Source: Mantis religiosa (taxonomy: Eukaryota > Arthropoda > Insecta > Mantodea > Mantidae). From it: a DNA stretch of 64,000 nucleotides. Each line of letters begins with the position of its first letter. Position 1 is the first letter of the stretch. A program made the translations under genes and the position numbers. The stretch is taken from positions 6,769,849-6,833,848 of the forward strand of contig CM060958.1 in NCBI GenBank assembly GCA_030765055.1, read 5' to 3'. Of the stretch, positions 32,590 to 44,545 are shown in pieces. The notes below the pieces were generated by a model. It ran no database searches. It was not told where the DNA came from and saw only the letters and a program-made list of their open reading frames with translations.

Positions 32590-33790
32590 ACCACCCTGTA
32601 TGAAGGGACCACTAAAAGGTCTGCCATGTGCATCATTCTCTGTCACAGAGCACAAAATCACTTGCATAAGTGAGGCCTTACTCGGAGCCTGAATCGTGTT
32701 GATTCTAGGAAGTACTTCACAGGCATCATCACCTTTATGATTTGTTTGCAAAATTTACAAGATGCAAGGCCCTTTTACAACTTAATGGCAAAGGAGACAT
32801 GTCTTTCTGTTTTGTGGGAAGATTAACATTTTGCTTTATCCTGGTGAAAGAGCACTTTTTTGCATTTCAATCTTGGTCTCTTTTCGGTCAATTCATGTTG
32901 CAAACGCTCCAACAATGAAGCATAATAGGCTCCAGTTATGATTCCGTCTTTTTCCAAGCAGTTTACGAGGTTTATTCCTTGAGAATCTCAAAAGTCAATG
33001 GCCATCAAATTGCCAGCTGACCAAATGGGGCTTGCCTTCTTTGGTGTACTTTCACCAGCTTTGTCCATTGTTTTGACTACTGTTTTGACTCTGGTGTGTA
33101 ATGATGGATCCAAGTTTCATCCATGGTAACAAATCGGCGCAAAAGGTCTTGCGGATTGCAATTATACATCACCAGACACTTGGTAGAAGTGTTTTTCCGG
33201 ATGCGCTTTTGGTCGACTGTGAGCAATCATGGCACCCATCTTGCACACAGCTCTTTCATTGCCAATTTTTCATGCAGGATATTGTGCATTCACTCAGATG
33301 AGATTCCTACAGCCTCAGCAATCTCACCAATTTTGATTCAGTGGTCTTGCATAAACAGATCATGGATTTTTTCAATGATGTTCTGTGTGGTGACCTCAAT
33401 TGGGCGACCAGAGTGCAATTCATCTTTGGTGCTTCTACGACCACGTTTAAATCCATTGATCCAAAAGTAAATAGTCTTCAATGCTGGTGCATAATCAGTG
33501 AGAACTTTATCCAATTTAGTTTTCACTTGTGCGACAGTCCAGCCCTTCAAATGAAAACGTTTAATAACAGCACAAAATTCTGTTTTTCTTGCATTTGCAA
33601 TCACAGGTTTCACACTGAGCAGTTGCGTTGGCTGTCAACAATGAACTGTATATTGCATCACATTCAAATTTTGAATAATCAAGCTTACCACCCACAAAGT
33701 TGCAACATAGAATTTCCATCCCTTCATGAAATTTACCAGACTTTTTTTTTTTTTTAAACAAATAACAAGTGGCATCGCTTCTCATATGGA
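32590..33790 (-). pseudogene. mariner transposase remnant (family 4)
   Basis: Frame 33613-33338 gives the N-terminal HTH: KTEFCAVIKRFHLKGWTVAQ, TIYFWINGFKRGRRSTKDEL and HSGRPIEVTTQNIIEKIHDL. Leftward, broken frames carry sequences like MDKAGESTPKKASPIW and LFHQDKAKC (second catalytic Asp region, about 32850). Multiple stops. The ends were not resolved. A TACAGGGTGGTCC inverted terminal-repeat-like motif lies at about 32604-32616. Confidence 0.75.
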
Positions 33791-33972
33791 AGCGGGGTTA
33801 GGTGGGGGAGAGTTAAGGTAGGGTTGGGCAGATACCGCAATAAAGCACTCTGGTAATTGGCGTTGGTTTTGTGGCAGCACCTATCATGCTGCTTGGCGTA
33901 AAGTAAGAGGCCAGGATGGCAGGCATGGCTTGCGCCCTGGAAGCCAAACTGGGAATTCGGTGGCGGAGTTGT

Positions 33973-34458
33973 TTAGCGGTATTTTCTGGAGGGTCCGGGC
34001 CGAGAGGGCGTTCCGGTACCGGTAGGTTGGCGTGATGCGGAGGCGTTCGGTCGGGATTGGAGTTCAGTAAAGATCAGGTCAAGAGATTCGTCGTGCATCT
34101 TGTGGTATTCTTCCATGCGATGCATTTTGTTGTCACAGGCGGCGGTAAGTTGGAGGTGGTGGTCAAGTCTTGTTCCGATGTTATTGATTGCGTCCTGTGT
34201 GGTGTGTTGTGATTCTAGTGTCTGCTTCAGGGAGCCTTCTATTGCTGTGACGTTGGGAACTATTGCTGCAAGATGTTTCTGTGTGTCGCGGTGGTTCTTG
34301 GCAAGGGCAGTCGTGATGGTGTCTTGAAGGGTTGCAAGTGTTGGTGCTATGTTGCTGACCTCGGAGTGCAGGCTTTGTAGATTATCGGTGAGGGCGGATG
34401 CGGCGGTCGAGGTCTCAAGCGAGGTGAGGCGCCTACCAGACTTATCAAAGATGCTCAT
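33973..34458 (-). CDS. Unidentified coding remnant, helical and Thr/Ser-rich
   Basis: From the Met at about 34458 (MSIFDKSGRRLTSLETSTAA) the frame stays open for about 161 codons to 33973. It contains heptad-like spacing (LQSLHSEVSNIAPTLATLQD, NIGTRLDHHLQLT, MHRMEEYHKM) and a basic, Pro/Ser-rich end (TGTGTPSRPGPSRK). It is more GC-rich than its neighbours. I do not recognise it. The shape would fit an ORF1/gag-like coiled-coil protein of a retroelement, but no pol partner is next to it. The longer upstream extension of the frame to 34719 runs through a SINE and is not real. Confidence 0.4.
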   Translation of the reverse strand: MSIFDKSGRRLTSLETSTAASALTDNLQSLHSEVSNIAPTLATLQDTITTALAKNHRDTQKHLAAIVPNVTAIEGSLKQTLESQHTTQDAINNIGTRLDHHLQLTAACDNKMHRMEEYHKMHDESLDLIFTELQSRPNASASRQPTGTGTPSRPGPSRKYR

Positions 34459-34557
34459 ATTTATACGTAATTTGCCATTAAACTTATTAAATTTCAATGA
34501 AATACATCTGAGTTTTATGTAATTAAATGAGCATATGGCATGCGCTATCTTAAAAGA

Positions 34558-35460
34558 AACCGAGTTGGATGGCTCAGGTGATTTCACCTGCCCACATTTG
34601 GGAGGTCCAGGCTCGATTCCTGTGGCCGACCGACCTGACCCATGGGATTTTTTCCAAGGGTTTTCCTGGGTTAATGCTGGGTAGGTTAATTGATGATGAT
34701 AGTTGGCACTACAGTCCATATAGGCGCTTGGCCTCCCTAACCACCCTCTTCCATTCCACTCGGTCCTCTGCTTTTCTTCTCCAGCCCTTAATCCCCAACT
34801 TTCTCAAGTCATCTTCTACATTATCTACTCATCTTTTCTTGGGTCTTCCTCTTCTCCTTCAGCCATCCAGCTTATCTTCTTAACTACACTGGTTTCTGGC
34901 ATTCTCTGCCCATGGCCAATCCACCTTATTCTTCCTTGTTTAATTTTCACTACTATATTTGGTTGTCCAAATAGGCACTGTAACTCCAAGTTAGTCCACA
35001 TTCTCCATCCGTCCAAGTCCCTTATCACTCCAAATATATTTCTCAGGATCTTCCTTTCCCACCGTAATAACCACTGTTCTCTGGTTGTAAACACCCAACT
35101 TTCTGAACCATACATTATTATTGGTCTCAGTACAGTTGTATATATTTTAATTTTAGTATTCCTACTGACGTTCCTTGATTTAAACATATTCTCCAAGGCA
35201 TAGAAACATCTGTTACCACTTGCTATTCTTTCTTGTATTTCCACTGAGGGAGGTTAATTACACCCCCAAATTTCCTGTGCCTTCATTTCATCTCCATTAT
35301 CACTTCACCTCATCTCTCATCTGGTGGTCTCGTTCAGGGCAGAAGTGTCGGCGGGTGTCTTGGCACTATCGTCACTCCTTGGGTCGGTCACCCTCTGTCT
35401 CCTCTCACCTCGTCCTTCCTCCCAGGGATGCCTCACTTGGGGCTTAGGTACAATAAATCA
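34558..35460 (+). mobile_element. tRNA-derived SINE, split by an RTE-like LINE
   Basis: The head has A box TGGCTCAGGTG (about 34572) and B box GGCTCGATTCC (about 34610), then a body with GACCTGACCCATGGGAT. After the LINE at 34692-35249 the body resumes (ACACCCCCAAATTTCCTGTG, TCTCGTTCAGGGCAGAAGTG) and ends near GGTACAATAAATCACATA. The two parts join at a duplicated AGGTTAATT. Confidence 0.72.
34692..35249 (-). pseudogene. RTE-like LINE C-terminal fragment
   Basis: Frame 35244-34825 encodes IQERIASGNRCFYALENMFK, IYTTVLRPIIMYGSESWVFT, RWERKILRNIFGV, WRMWTNLELQ and RIRWIGHGQRMPE. This is the conserved region after RT in the RTE-like endonuclease-reverse transcriptases abundant in insects. The 3' end has the short ATCATCATCAA tail typical of RTE. 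It is 5'-truncated. Target duplication AGGTTAATT lies at about 34682-34691 and 35250-35259. Confidence 0.8.
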
Positions 35461-35677
35461 CATATTTCGGTGCCAAATCCCCTCCATAGTAATCCTAAAC
35501 CCAATTCTAATCTTAAAAGAAACTCAAAATGCATTTTCCTTATTGCTGTTGTCAATTACACAAGGTGAATGGGCTGCTTTCAGCCACAGAAACAAAAGCC
35601 AAAGTTGTTAGCTCGTATAGTCTTTTGGCGCAACAGTGTCATAATAATAAATGAGAAATAAAGATAATTTTCGATAT

Positions 35678-36126
35678 TGTGACTTTATGGATTCATAGAA
35701 TTAAAAGTCCGAATTGCAGAAATTCAAAATGTTCTTTATTTCCGTAGAAATACACTCTGTCCACCAGCAGAATTACGTCACATACACAATCAATCTGCCA
35801 AGGTCGATGACCACAACAAACAGCGTTCTGATTACATCTGTTTACAACATCAACTCTCGTTACAACACTTTACAACTGTTTTCTCACACTCCCGCTGGTG
35901 TGTTGCCTCTTATATATACCTGCATCGATAATTCTAGATTGTTCTAAAACAAACAAGAACCCGAATGTTCGCTATCAATCAGGATGTCACTAGAATTTTC
36001 CAACTATCTAACTTGTTTGTTTCGGCAGACCTTTATCTCTGTGCTATCTTTATCTGCTTAGACAAGCTGTTTATCTTGTCTCTTATCGCTCCGCGCCAGG
36101 CTATTGTAAATAATGGGTTTGTGACA
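35678..36126 (-). repeat. Solo LTR, Ty3/gypsy-like, family 3
   Basis: It begins TGTGACTTTATGGATTCATA and ends GGTTTGTGACA, i.e. inverted TGTCACAAACC...GTCACA. A GTTCTTTATTTCCGTAGAAA segment (inverted polyadenylation signal) is shared with the LTRs at 30339 and 43773. No internal domain is adjacent. No convincing TSD was found. Confidence 0.68.
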
Positions 36127-37735
36127 ATTTCTATTATTTACTGTTGAACAGCAATCCTATTTTTCAGTTTTCATGTTCTTTTAATCAGTCAAGGAAAAAA
36201 GAAAAAGAAATGCTATACACTACATCAAAAAGCACAATTCATATGAAAATACAAACCAAAATTGCTTCCAACTTAGGAATTGCTTTTACACACTATGTGC
36301 AGTTATCAGTGATGGAAAACCCCAATAAAAACTATTGGTGGAAGGAATTAACTAGAACTGCAAAGGAAAGTTTCTATCAGTGTTTTTCCTCTAAACCTGA
36401 TTCAGAGGACTAAGTTCAACCATACGTAAACATATATTTTATATATGACCTGTCTTAAAGTGTTACCAGAAATGAGAGATATTTAATGAATGAAAAAGAA
36501 TGCTGAAGTATTGTTGACTTTCTCCCCAAATGAAGTGTATTTATCACATAAGTGTGCACATGTGTGTTGGGGGGAACTATATGCTTGTGTTTGTGTGTTT
36601 CTCTTCCTCTTCTTTTGTTTTCTCTCTTTTGTTCTGATGTGCAAGACAACTTGGTGAAACTAGATAAATGAAATGTAATGTGGGACCGAGAAATATAGCT
36701 TCCTGCATTCATTTTAATGTGTAATGTATGAAAAGAAAGTGGGTCATGTGTAAAAGGATTTAGTATACCATGTTAAAATGTGAGTCATAGAGCAGATGTT
36801 ATGTTTAAGTTGCATGTTAGAAACTGCCAATGATTTATATTGCTAAACAAATGCTTGCTGGCTTTCTGTCACTGTCAAATGACGACATGCATCAAGGAAT
36901 AACACACAATACAATGGAGAATTTCCTGAGCTTGTGTAACTGATCTTAGCTTAGACATGAAGGAAATAAAATATTGTTCTGTAAAGCCTGGAACAGACTT
37001 TATAATATTGGTCACAAGTATGTAGCAACTCCATTAGTGTAACAAATAATCCTACATGTAGACATCAGTTCTTTTAGCAAATCCTTTTGGCAAGTTATTA
37101 ATTTTATGAAATTAATAAGTTTTATGTAGTCATATATTTTGAGCCATTGTAACAAAGTCCGATGCAAGAGCCTCCTATTGAAAATATTCCACTTTATAAT
37201 GGTAAAGTAATAACATATTATTAGGAGAAGACAGTGTAAGTTTATATATTATAACCAGGGCTAGGAAGTTTGTACCGCTCGCCATTCCCCATACAGGCTG
37301 CGACCAACCCTCTCCCAGCATACAAACAAGTCATAGATAAAGAAACACACAGCAGAGAGGCATTAAAACCATTTGCCCAGAGAAATAAAATGACTTATGA
37401 GACATTCGTAAATGAATGCCTATTTACATCATTATGTACAACATACAAATTCTTATATAGTACATATGGGTTTGTCTCTGGCTGATCTCATTATTTAAAT
37501 AGGCCAATTGTAGCAACACCCAAGCAATTATAATGCAGATTGTAACATTTCCTGATCGAATATAAAATAATATCCAAATAATAAAATTAATTTCTTAAAT
37601 ATCTGAAGAGTCTTACTAGACAAAATGCCAAAGCAGGAATTTTACTACATATTTACTCATCTGCGGCCGTATTACTAAAAACAATAATGTACCTCTGAGG
37701 CCTTTCAAATGAAAAACTCATTCTATGTCCTGTAA
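36127..37735. other. No recognised feature
   Basis: AT-rich, with weak ORFs at 36144-36413 and 37270-37485 that show no splice context or family match. Confidence 0.5.
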
Positions 37736-37752
37736 AACAAGATTTAGTTGAT

Positions 37753-37994
37753 AGAGTCAACATGAAAAATTCAGTGCCATGGGAAATATATGAGTCAGAT
37801 GGGGAATGTAATGTCAGGATGGCACGTTGGCCATGGTAGCTCAATGGGTTAGAGCGACTGGAAGGAAACCAGGGGATCCATGGTTCAAATCCTGGCCATG
37901 GCATTGAATTTTTCATGTTGACTCTATCTGTCAAAAACTTTAGCCTATATATGGCTAGTATGAAGAAGTGATTAATTTCCATCAATTAACTAAG
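37753..37994 (+). mobile_element. tRNA-core element, short inverted 5' end, 17-bp TSD
   Basis: A 30-bp inverted 5' piece (AGAGTCAACATGAAAAATTC...) is followed by a forward unit whose core is 37828-37904: D-stem GCTC/GAGC, anticodon-arm-like CTGG/CCAG, B box GGTTCAAATCC, acceptor-like GCCATGG/CCATGGC. Duplication AACAAGATTTAGTTGAT is exact over 17 bp (37736-37752 and 37995-38011). It is the cleanest single copy. Confidence 0.88.
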
Positions 37995-38011
37995 AACAAG
38001 ATTTAGTTGAT

Positions 38012-38689
38012 TGATAATCTGTTGCAAATTCATTAATGATTTCAGCTAATTTAGTTTCTGGGTCTGGCTTCTGTTTTTTGCATGTTTGCCGAAGTATCCC
38101 ACTGAAATGTAAATGCAAATAATGAAGTAAATAAGGACATGAATAAGCACACTTCTAGAAAACATACAATGGTTGTACAGCAAATTTAGTTGCTCATCTT
38201 TGAAGCACAACAAAGATGTTATTCGAATGCTCCTTCCTACCAACGTTCTCTGTGTCATGCAGTTACACCTGTTTTACAGTAATGAATTGAATTATACAAT
38301 GAACCTTCCCCTTACTAGTAGCATTGCATTGTGTAGCCATGCCTGGCCGCTCTTACACTGCTCAAGGAAATCGGTACGAACTTCCTAGCTCTGATTATAA
38401 ACATGTACATTCACTGTTCTGATAATTTATTACATAGGACTTTCCAGGGCCCCTAAAATCTCTGGTTCCCTACACATGTCCACTCTGCCCCTCCCTCTAC
38501 CTAACGAGATATCCTGAAGTAGCATTGTCTTCATATCATCCTTGGCATATAAATTTTATATAATATGCCACTGAGCCCATATATTTTATCTTTTATCCAT
38601 AAACACTTTATTTTATTTTATACAGGTATATCTTTATTTGTGTTTTGGGGACATGTTTCTGATATTAAAACAGTTTAAGAAAAAAAGAT
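38012..38689. other. No recognised feature
   Basis: AT-rich, no recognisable coding or repeat content. Confidence 0.5.
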
Positions 38690-38940
38690 ATGTACATGGG
38701 TCTGAAAATCAATTATTTCAGAGTTATGACACGGAATCAAAAGTTACAAAAATTGCTAGAAGTGGCTTCCTCTTGCCTCGGTGCGTGGATTTCTTTATAT
38801 GGGAACATTTGAAGACCTTGGCTTATATAGCTCCTGTACCTGATGTTGTTACTTTGTCAGAATGTATCCAAACTGAGTTAGATAAGATACGAAACACAGC
38901 AGGTATTACTGTGAAGGTCCAGCATGCTGCAACATTGTAA
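38690..38940 (+). pseudogene. Tc3-like transposase C-terminal remnant
   Basis: FLLPRCVDFFIWEHLKTLAY and IAPVPDVVTLSECIQTELDK correspond to the DFFLWGHLK...P.TIEEL region after the last catalytic residue of Tc3/mariner-type transposases. The catalytic motif itself is degraded. It is isolated, with no TIRs found. Confidence 0.6.
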
Positions 38941-39540
38941 ACTGCTATACTGCTAAAACGCAGACTGATGAAAATCTCACGCAACTGATGACATGATTTC
39001 TGAGAGATATAGTCAAAACTTTAGCTTCTTCTAGCCCGTAAATAAGAAGACTGATATTGATGGCAAAATGTTTACTAAACAGAGATAAGAAGGTACTATA
39101 AATGTTACGTAAATCTGTTTTGTTATCGATAGGTAATATTTCATTACTTAGCAACGTCTGAGAGACGTCACATCACCAGTTAAGGGTTAAATGCTAAATT
39201 AAAGGATGATGTGCCACAGCAGAAATAATCAGTAGTATATCGAATAAACTGTATCAAATACTTGAAAAACTATATTGGGAAGACTAAGAGAAACTAAAAA
39301 AAATTGTGTGCTTACAACCACATGACAGAAGTGAAAACTTGAAAACTATTTATTATAAATTATTCTTAAAAATTATTTTAAAAAATTTAATATTGACACT
39401 CATTCTTGCACGAAAGGCCAGTTGCGAGCTAAACATTTCATGCCTTATGCTAAGTGTGCTCGCAAATGAAAATACTCTGAAACAACTGAATGACGACGGA
39501 CTTGCCACCATGTGAAGAGGTTTACCAAGACAGTCATGGC
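38941..39540. other. No recognised feature
   Basis: AT-rich filler. Part may be decayed transposon. Confidence 0.5.
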
Positions 39541-39589
39541 CTCACACCAGCCGGTCTGACGATCTAGCGTGTGGAGAACGTTGTTTTGG

Positions 39590-39960
39590 AGGATCGGCAA
39601 TTGAGCATTTTCAGATCTTCATGCAGGATTGTGTGCACATATCCCATGGAATTGCCAGTTTTGGAGACAATGTCTGCAACTGTCTTGGTTTGTTGTCATA
39701 CAATGTTCTGCCTTCATTGAACTGTCGCACCCAGGAACGCACATTAGATTCATCCATGGTACCATCACCACATGCCTCACTCAACTGGTGATCAATTTCA
39801 ATAGGAGTAACACCACGAAAATGGAGAAAACAAATGATTACATGCTGTTCTTGCAATGAAAACATTGCCATTTTAAGTATCAAAGACAATCCTTACTCTC
39901 GTCACTGCCACTAGAGTTCTATGCACTGTACAGTACTGCCATCTCTGTCACATATTCACA
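39590..39960 (-). pseudogene. mariner-like HTH N-terminal fragment
   Basis: Minus frame 39889-39611: MAMFSLQEQHVIICFLHFRG, VTPIEIDHQLSEACGDGTMD, SNVRSWVRQFNEGRT. This fits the paired-like HTH domain of mariner-type transposases. The remainder of the transposase is absent. Confidence 0.65.
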
Positions 39961-40779
39961 AAGAGTCCAAGTGTATTTTAAAACAAAGAACAGAAGTTCC
40001 TATCTGGTCCCAGTCCTGAAAAAAAAAAAAAAAAAACATAGGAGATGTTATAACTTGAACACACCTAGTACAAAAATAAGCCCAGATTGCTGAAGGTATA
40101 GGGGTGTATCGTTTGAAAACCAACCTCTAATAACACAGTAGTTGCACTGTTGAGATACTTGTCCAATGGTAACAGTACTCATATTTCTGTGGAAGAAGTC
40201 GTCAACTGTGCTTTAGAAACTCTCTCAGGGAGTATTTTCTACTCAGCGAATAGCTTGGTTTTGAGAGCACATTCAGCACAAGAATGTCATAAAATGACAG
40301 GCATAATAAAATTTTCCCATGCCCTGAATGACAAGTAACTGACTTCTAACTTATATAAAACTTTTCTAATGTCCCAGTTGAAGCTAGGAGTTTTAGTTTT
40401 CAATATTTATTACATCATCTTTTTATTCTTTTATTTTTTCAATCACTCATCAGGAAATTCTCCTTTCATTCTAACTTTGAAATGAACTTTATGTACTTGA
40501 ACTTATGAACTTATGTTATTTAAGTAATAAGTAACATCACCCATAAATGCATCACACACTTCCATGAAAGACCTACACATAGTTATAGTTTAAGGATAAG
40601 ATATATTTTGCTTTAGCCTAATATAGTTTGTAATAATGTTTTGGAACAAATTGAATTGCAACAAACTTCTGTATTAAAGCATAGTGTCGGACATATAAAA
40701 AGTATAATTGCTAGTAGATTTTATGAAAATATCAGTTATCTATTGTGAAGTTTATTGCTGATTCAAACTACCCGTAAGC
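39961..40779. other. No recognised feature
   Basis: Contains a 17-bp A run near 40020. No coding similarity was seen. Confidence 0.5.
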
Positions 40780-40817
40780 ACCAGGAGGAGTCCAATGAAA
40801 ACCTTAAATTAACAGTT

Positions 40818-42850
40818 CCTTTCTTGGAAGTGTTGAAAACAATGTTGTAATAAATTAAATTTAAAGGGAGTCATTTAATGACACTAAACAACATTTACTT
40901 TTAAATTTTCCTGGAACATGTTTCAGAGACTTTGCTTCGTTTGTCAACTGGACATCAACTGGTTCTCAGTGGTGTAACTGGCGATATTTTGTCATAGGTC
41001 TCTTCTGGTGGTGGTTCGAGGAACGTGCTGAACAAATCTTTCTGCCACCAAACTTCTGGTTCAGCAATGGGCAACCCCCTTTCACCCTTCCTGGCCTATC
41101 TGTACATGAGTGTGGAGCGGTTCCCCTCCTTGTGGGTTGGATTTATATCACACGATGCGGTGACATCTGAAGTTGGATTTGCCCCTTCATGAGGTCTACG
41201 CCCCACACATGCAAAAGTTTCGTGCTCCCTCGGTGTGGCGACGCATGTAGAAGCCAAACCTTACCTTGATGTAGAAGCGATGAACCTTTCATCTAAAAGC
41301 CGTGAAGATGTCCTCGAAGATTTCTATAAATCCTCTCTCTGGCAGCTGCAGTGAGCGATAAGATGTGAAACTTCTAAGGCGTGGTATCGATACAAAAGGG
41401 ATTTAACTTTTGGGCAACTATGGAATAAAATAATTAATACCGTTTCAATTTACTTGGAATTATATTTCTCGACATCATTTTCTTCTTTCCATGCGGCTTT
41501 TTCCACTGATGTATATAGACCCTTTACTATATTTTAATTTTCTCCTTTTATTTATAAATGATGCAACGTTTTTTTTTTTTTTAACTTAAATTATTAATTG
41601 TAGCGTCGCATATTCGATGTATATTTTAAACATTTACTAAACGTTCATAAATGATGAACTCCAACAACTTCTCATAGTTTCAAAAAGTCTTTTACCGAAA
41701 ACGCATCTACCCTCTTCGAGAATTCAAGCCAGAAGAAAAAATTTAAGAATAAAATCTTTTTTTTTTTTTTTTTTTTTTTTTTTGTCTGTTTTGGTTGCTA
41801 AGTTACTGTAATACTTAATTCTGATTGGTCCTACTTCACAATTTGGGATTTCAATAAACCTAAACATTTGTTGCATCATCTATATGGCCTGCTTGGTTAT
41901 TAACTTACGTTGAATTACAGATGGCCATGTTTACTTAATATGTCCATATATGCAATATCTGCTTCAAGTGCATTAGAAATAAGGAGCACCAAAGTTTTCC
42001 CTTGGATGTTCAAACTCTGGCAATGATATGTAGATGGCATCTTTGTAATAGTACCAAAAAAACACATCAGTGATGCACTAAACTTTTAAATATCCAAGAA
42101 AAAAGCATCAAGTTCACTGTAGAAATAGAAAAATACGAGTATTTACCATTTTTGGATCTAAAATTAATGAGAAATAAAAACAGAATAAACTTTGGTATTT
42201 ACAGAAAACCAAAACAGACAGACAACTATGTAATGGCTACAACCCAAGATCCCATAAACAGGCAATCTTCAATAGTTTAACACACAGACTGGTCAACATC
42301 CCTCTCACAGCAGAAGAATACAAAACAGAATACAACAAAATTATTGAAATAGCACAAAAAATGACTTTACCAAATCATTAGTAGTAAAAAAAAGTGAACT
42401 TAGCAAAAAAGAAGAAGCTAATAAAGGAAACCACGACCCTCTCAACTACAGAAGCTAATATGATTTTCAAAAAATTCACTTAACATACATGGGCCACATC
42501 CATCAGCAGTTGCCACACATTTTTGGAAAAAAAAAAGCCACAACATAAATCCAGAACCAAAACTACTAAAACATACATCAGGAAAACAAGAAATGTCCAC
42601 ATGGGAACAAATCTTCATTTCAAAAAATAGGAACAAAGTATTCAATTTTGACATCCCCGAGAAAGATTTGTTCAGCAAGTTCCTTGAACCGCCACCAGAG
42701 GAGACCTATGACAAAATATCGCCAGCTACACCAGTGAGAACTAGTCAATGTCCGGTTGACGATGGAGGCAAAGTCTCTGAAACATGTTCCGGGAAAATTT
42801 AAAAGTAATTGTTGTTTAGTGTCATTAATCGACTCCCGTTAAAATTTAAA
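40818..42850. mobile_element. Penelope-like composite, family A
   Basis: 40818-41045 is the inverted PLE-A tail. A different PLE RT piece follows (CHQTSGSAMGNPLSPFLAYL, about 41043-41110). 41300-41940 is unrecognised AT-rich sequence with poly(T) at 41757-41783. 41940-42850 is forward PLE-A with broken RT (YVDGIFVIVPKKHIS), the endonuclease end (TWEQIFISKNRNKVFNFDIP) and a tail with a hammerhead. The middle may be a second nested or recombined element. A clear TSD was not established. Confidence 0.65.
42752..42792 (+). ncRNA. Hammerhead ribozyme, PLE-A, one core change
   Basis: CCGG, then UUGACGA (U for C at the first core position), hairpin II, GAAA (42779-42782), mini stem III C-AU-G, GUU, then CCGG. 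Stem I is a perfect 4-bp CCGG/CCGG. The C3U change probably lowers activity. The inverted partner near 40915-40955 is more decayed (UUGACAA). Confidence 0.6.
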
Positions 42851-43080
42851 TTTCCATTAAATTATGTATTTTTATTGAAAAAGGGAACACAAGTGTATAA
42901 TTGTTCAACATAATCTCTCTGTTGTTCAACAAATGTCCTCCATCAGATAGGAAATGCACAGATTCCTCTCAAAAACTCTTTTGGTCATGTGCATAGCTAC
43001 TCATGCACCTCTCCACCAGAAGAGTATTTCTCTCCATCATCTCTTTAAGTGGTCCAAACGTGTAATCACCAGGGCAAGAA

Positions 43081-43310
43081 CTTTAGACACCGAACCTAAT
43101 AAGTTTGCTACGCCGAGACCATAGAATTAGGTTTGTTTACTGAGGGTGAGAGAAGGACATTTGTAGAGCGTGCTACACCTGATTCAGACGTTGGGTATGC
43201 AGTCAGTCAATGACAACAAACAGAGGCTCTTGACTAAGCGCATATATATGAATAGTATGAGAAAGTCCCTAAGCTCATTCATTCTCTCTTTTGTGAACAG
43301 ATATACAGGC
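43081..43310. other. No recognised feature
   Basis: Sequence inside the mariner shell, not matched to any family I know. Confidence 0.4.
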
Positions 43311-43321
43311 AGCCATTTTTA

Positions 43322-44545
43322 TTTAAGTTAATTGATGGAAATGATTCATTTCTTCACACTAGCCATATACAGGTTAAGGTATTGGATTGATACAGTCGAC
43401 ATGAAAAATTCAATGCCACAGCCGGGATTTGAACCACAGGTCTACAGGTTTCTGTCCAGCCACTTTTACCCATTGAGCTACCATGGCCAATTTGCCGTCA
43501 TGACATTAAATTCTCCAATTGACTCATATATTTCCCCAGTAAACCACTAGGGGCTCTCGCATCTTAGATACACCGTTTGTGGCAACTGGACGGAAACCAG
43601 TAGATCCGTGGTTCAAATCCCAGCCGTGGCATTGAATTTTTCATGTCGACTCTATCGATCCAATACCTTAACCTGTATACGGCTAGTGTGAAGAAATGAA
43701 TCATTTCCATCAATTAAATTAAATAAGAAGAGTTAAATGATGACCCTGGAACTCAAGTACTTACAATAGTATTGTGACTTTGTGGGTTCGTGAAATGAAA
43801 AGTCCAATTACACCACTCAACAATGTTCTTTATTTCCACCGACTTACAGTTAAACACTTGCCAATTACACAGAATTACTTGCTGCACACAGTTACAATTC
43901 ACCAGTCCGTCCGTTACAATTTCACTTGGCCTCACGGTTACGTAAGCTCCGGTACACATTCAAAGTTACGTACAGTCTTCCATTGCACAATCCTTTCGTT
44001 CATTAACACGTCACTGACTAACTCTTACACCAAGAACTGCGACTGTCTCCTCACTCACTGACAAAACCAACTCACTGACTGACTAAACCAAAACCAACTC
44101 AACTCCGTCTGTCTGTAACCCTCTTTATATCGGAATATCCCGCCTTCTGGTGTTTACAGGATTGTTCTAGTAACAGAAAGATCGAGAACCAGGTGTAAGG
44201 AAACATACGGCACAGTCATGTTTTTCCTCCCAACCGCCGCCTTGTCACCACTATAAGACAAACGAGGGGAAGGTGTGGCTAACCGAACCTCCCCTGTCTT
44301 CCGCTGCCAGCTGCTTTCACAGGGTGTTCCAGCGCTCCGTTACAGTATGTTACCACAAACGGTGTATCTCAGATGCGAGAGCCCCTAGTGGTTTACTGGG
44401 GAAATATATGAGTCAATTGGAGAATTTAATGTCATGAGGCATATTAGCCATGGTAGATCAATGGGTAAGAGCATCTGGATGAAAACCAATAGATCCTGGT
44501 TCAAATCCCGGCTGTGGCATTGAATTTTTCATGTCAACTCTATCA
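43322..44545. mobile_element. tRNA-core array (inverted plus two direct units) with a nested solo LTR
   Basis: Cores are at 43414-43490 (minus), about 43587-43632 (+, lacking the A-box half) and 44447-44522 (+). The leader of the last unit is interrupted by a solo LTR at 43773-44344. The imperfect 11-bp flanks AGCCATTTTTA (43311-43321) and AGCTATTTTGA (44546-44556) may be the target duplication. The organisation repeats that at 27989-28728. Confidence 0.75.
43773..44344 (-). repeat. Solo LTR, Ty3/gypsy family 1, with 4-bp TSD
   Basis: It matches the LTR at 674-1234 in inverse orientation over its full length, with TGTAAC...GTCACA ends. GTAT is duplicated on both sides (43769-43772 and 44345-44348), the size expected of gypsy integrases. 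The uninterrupted version of the target (ACTTAT-GATAGTAAGTCGCC) is seen at 28505-28530. Confidence 0.9.

Noticed and set aside
36144..36413. 89-residue ORF
   Set aside because: No family resemblance, no splice context and low-complexity start. Treated as chance.
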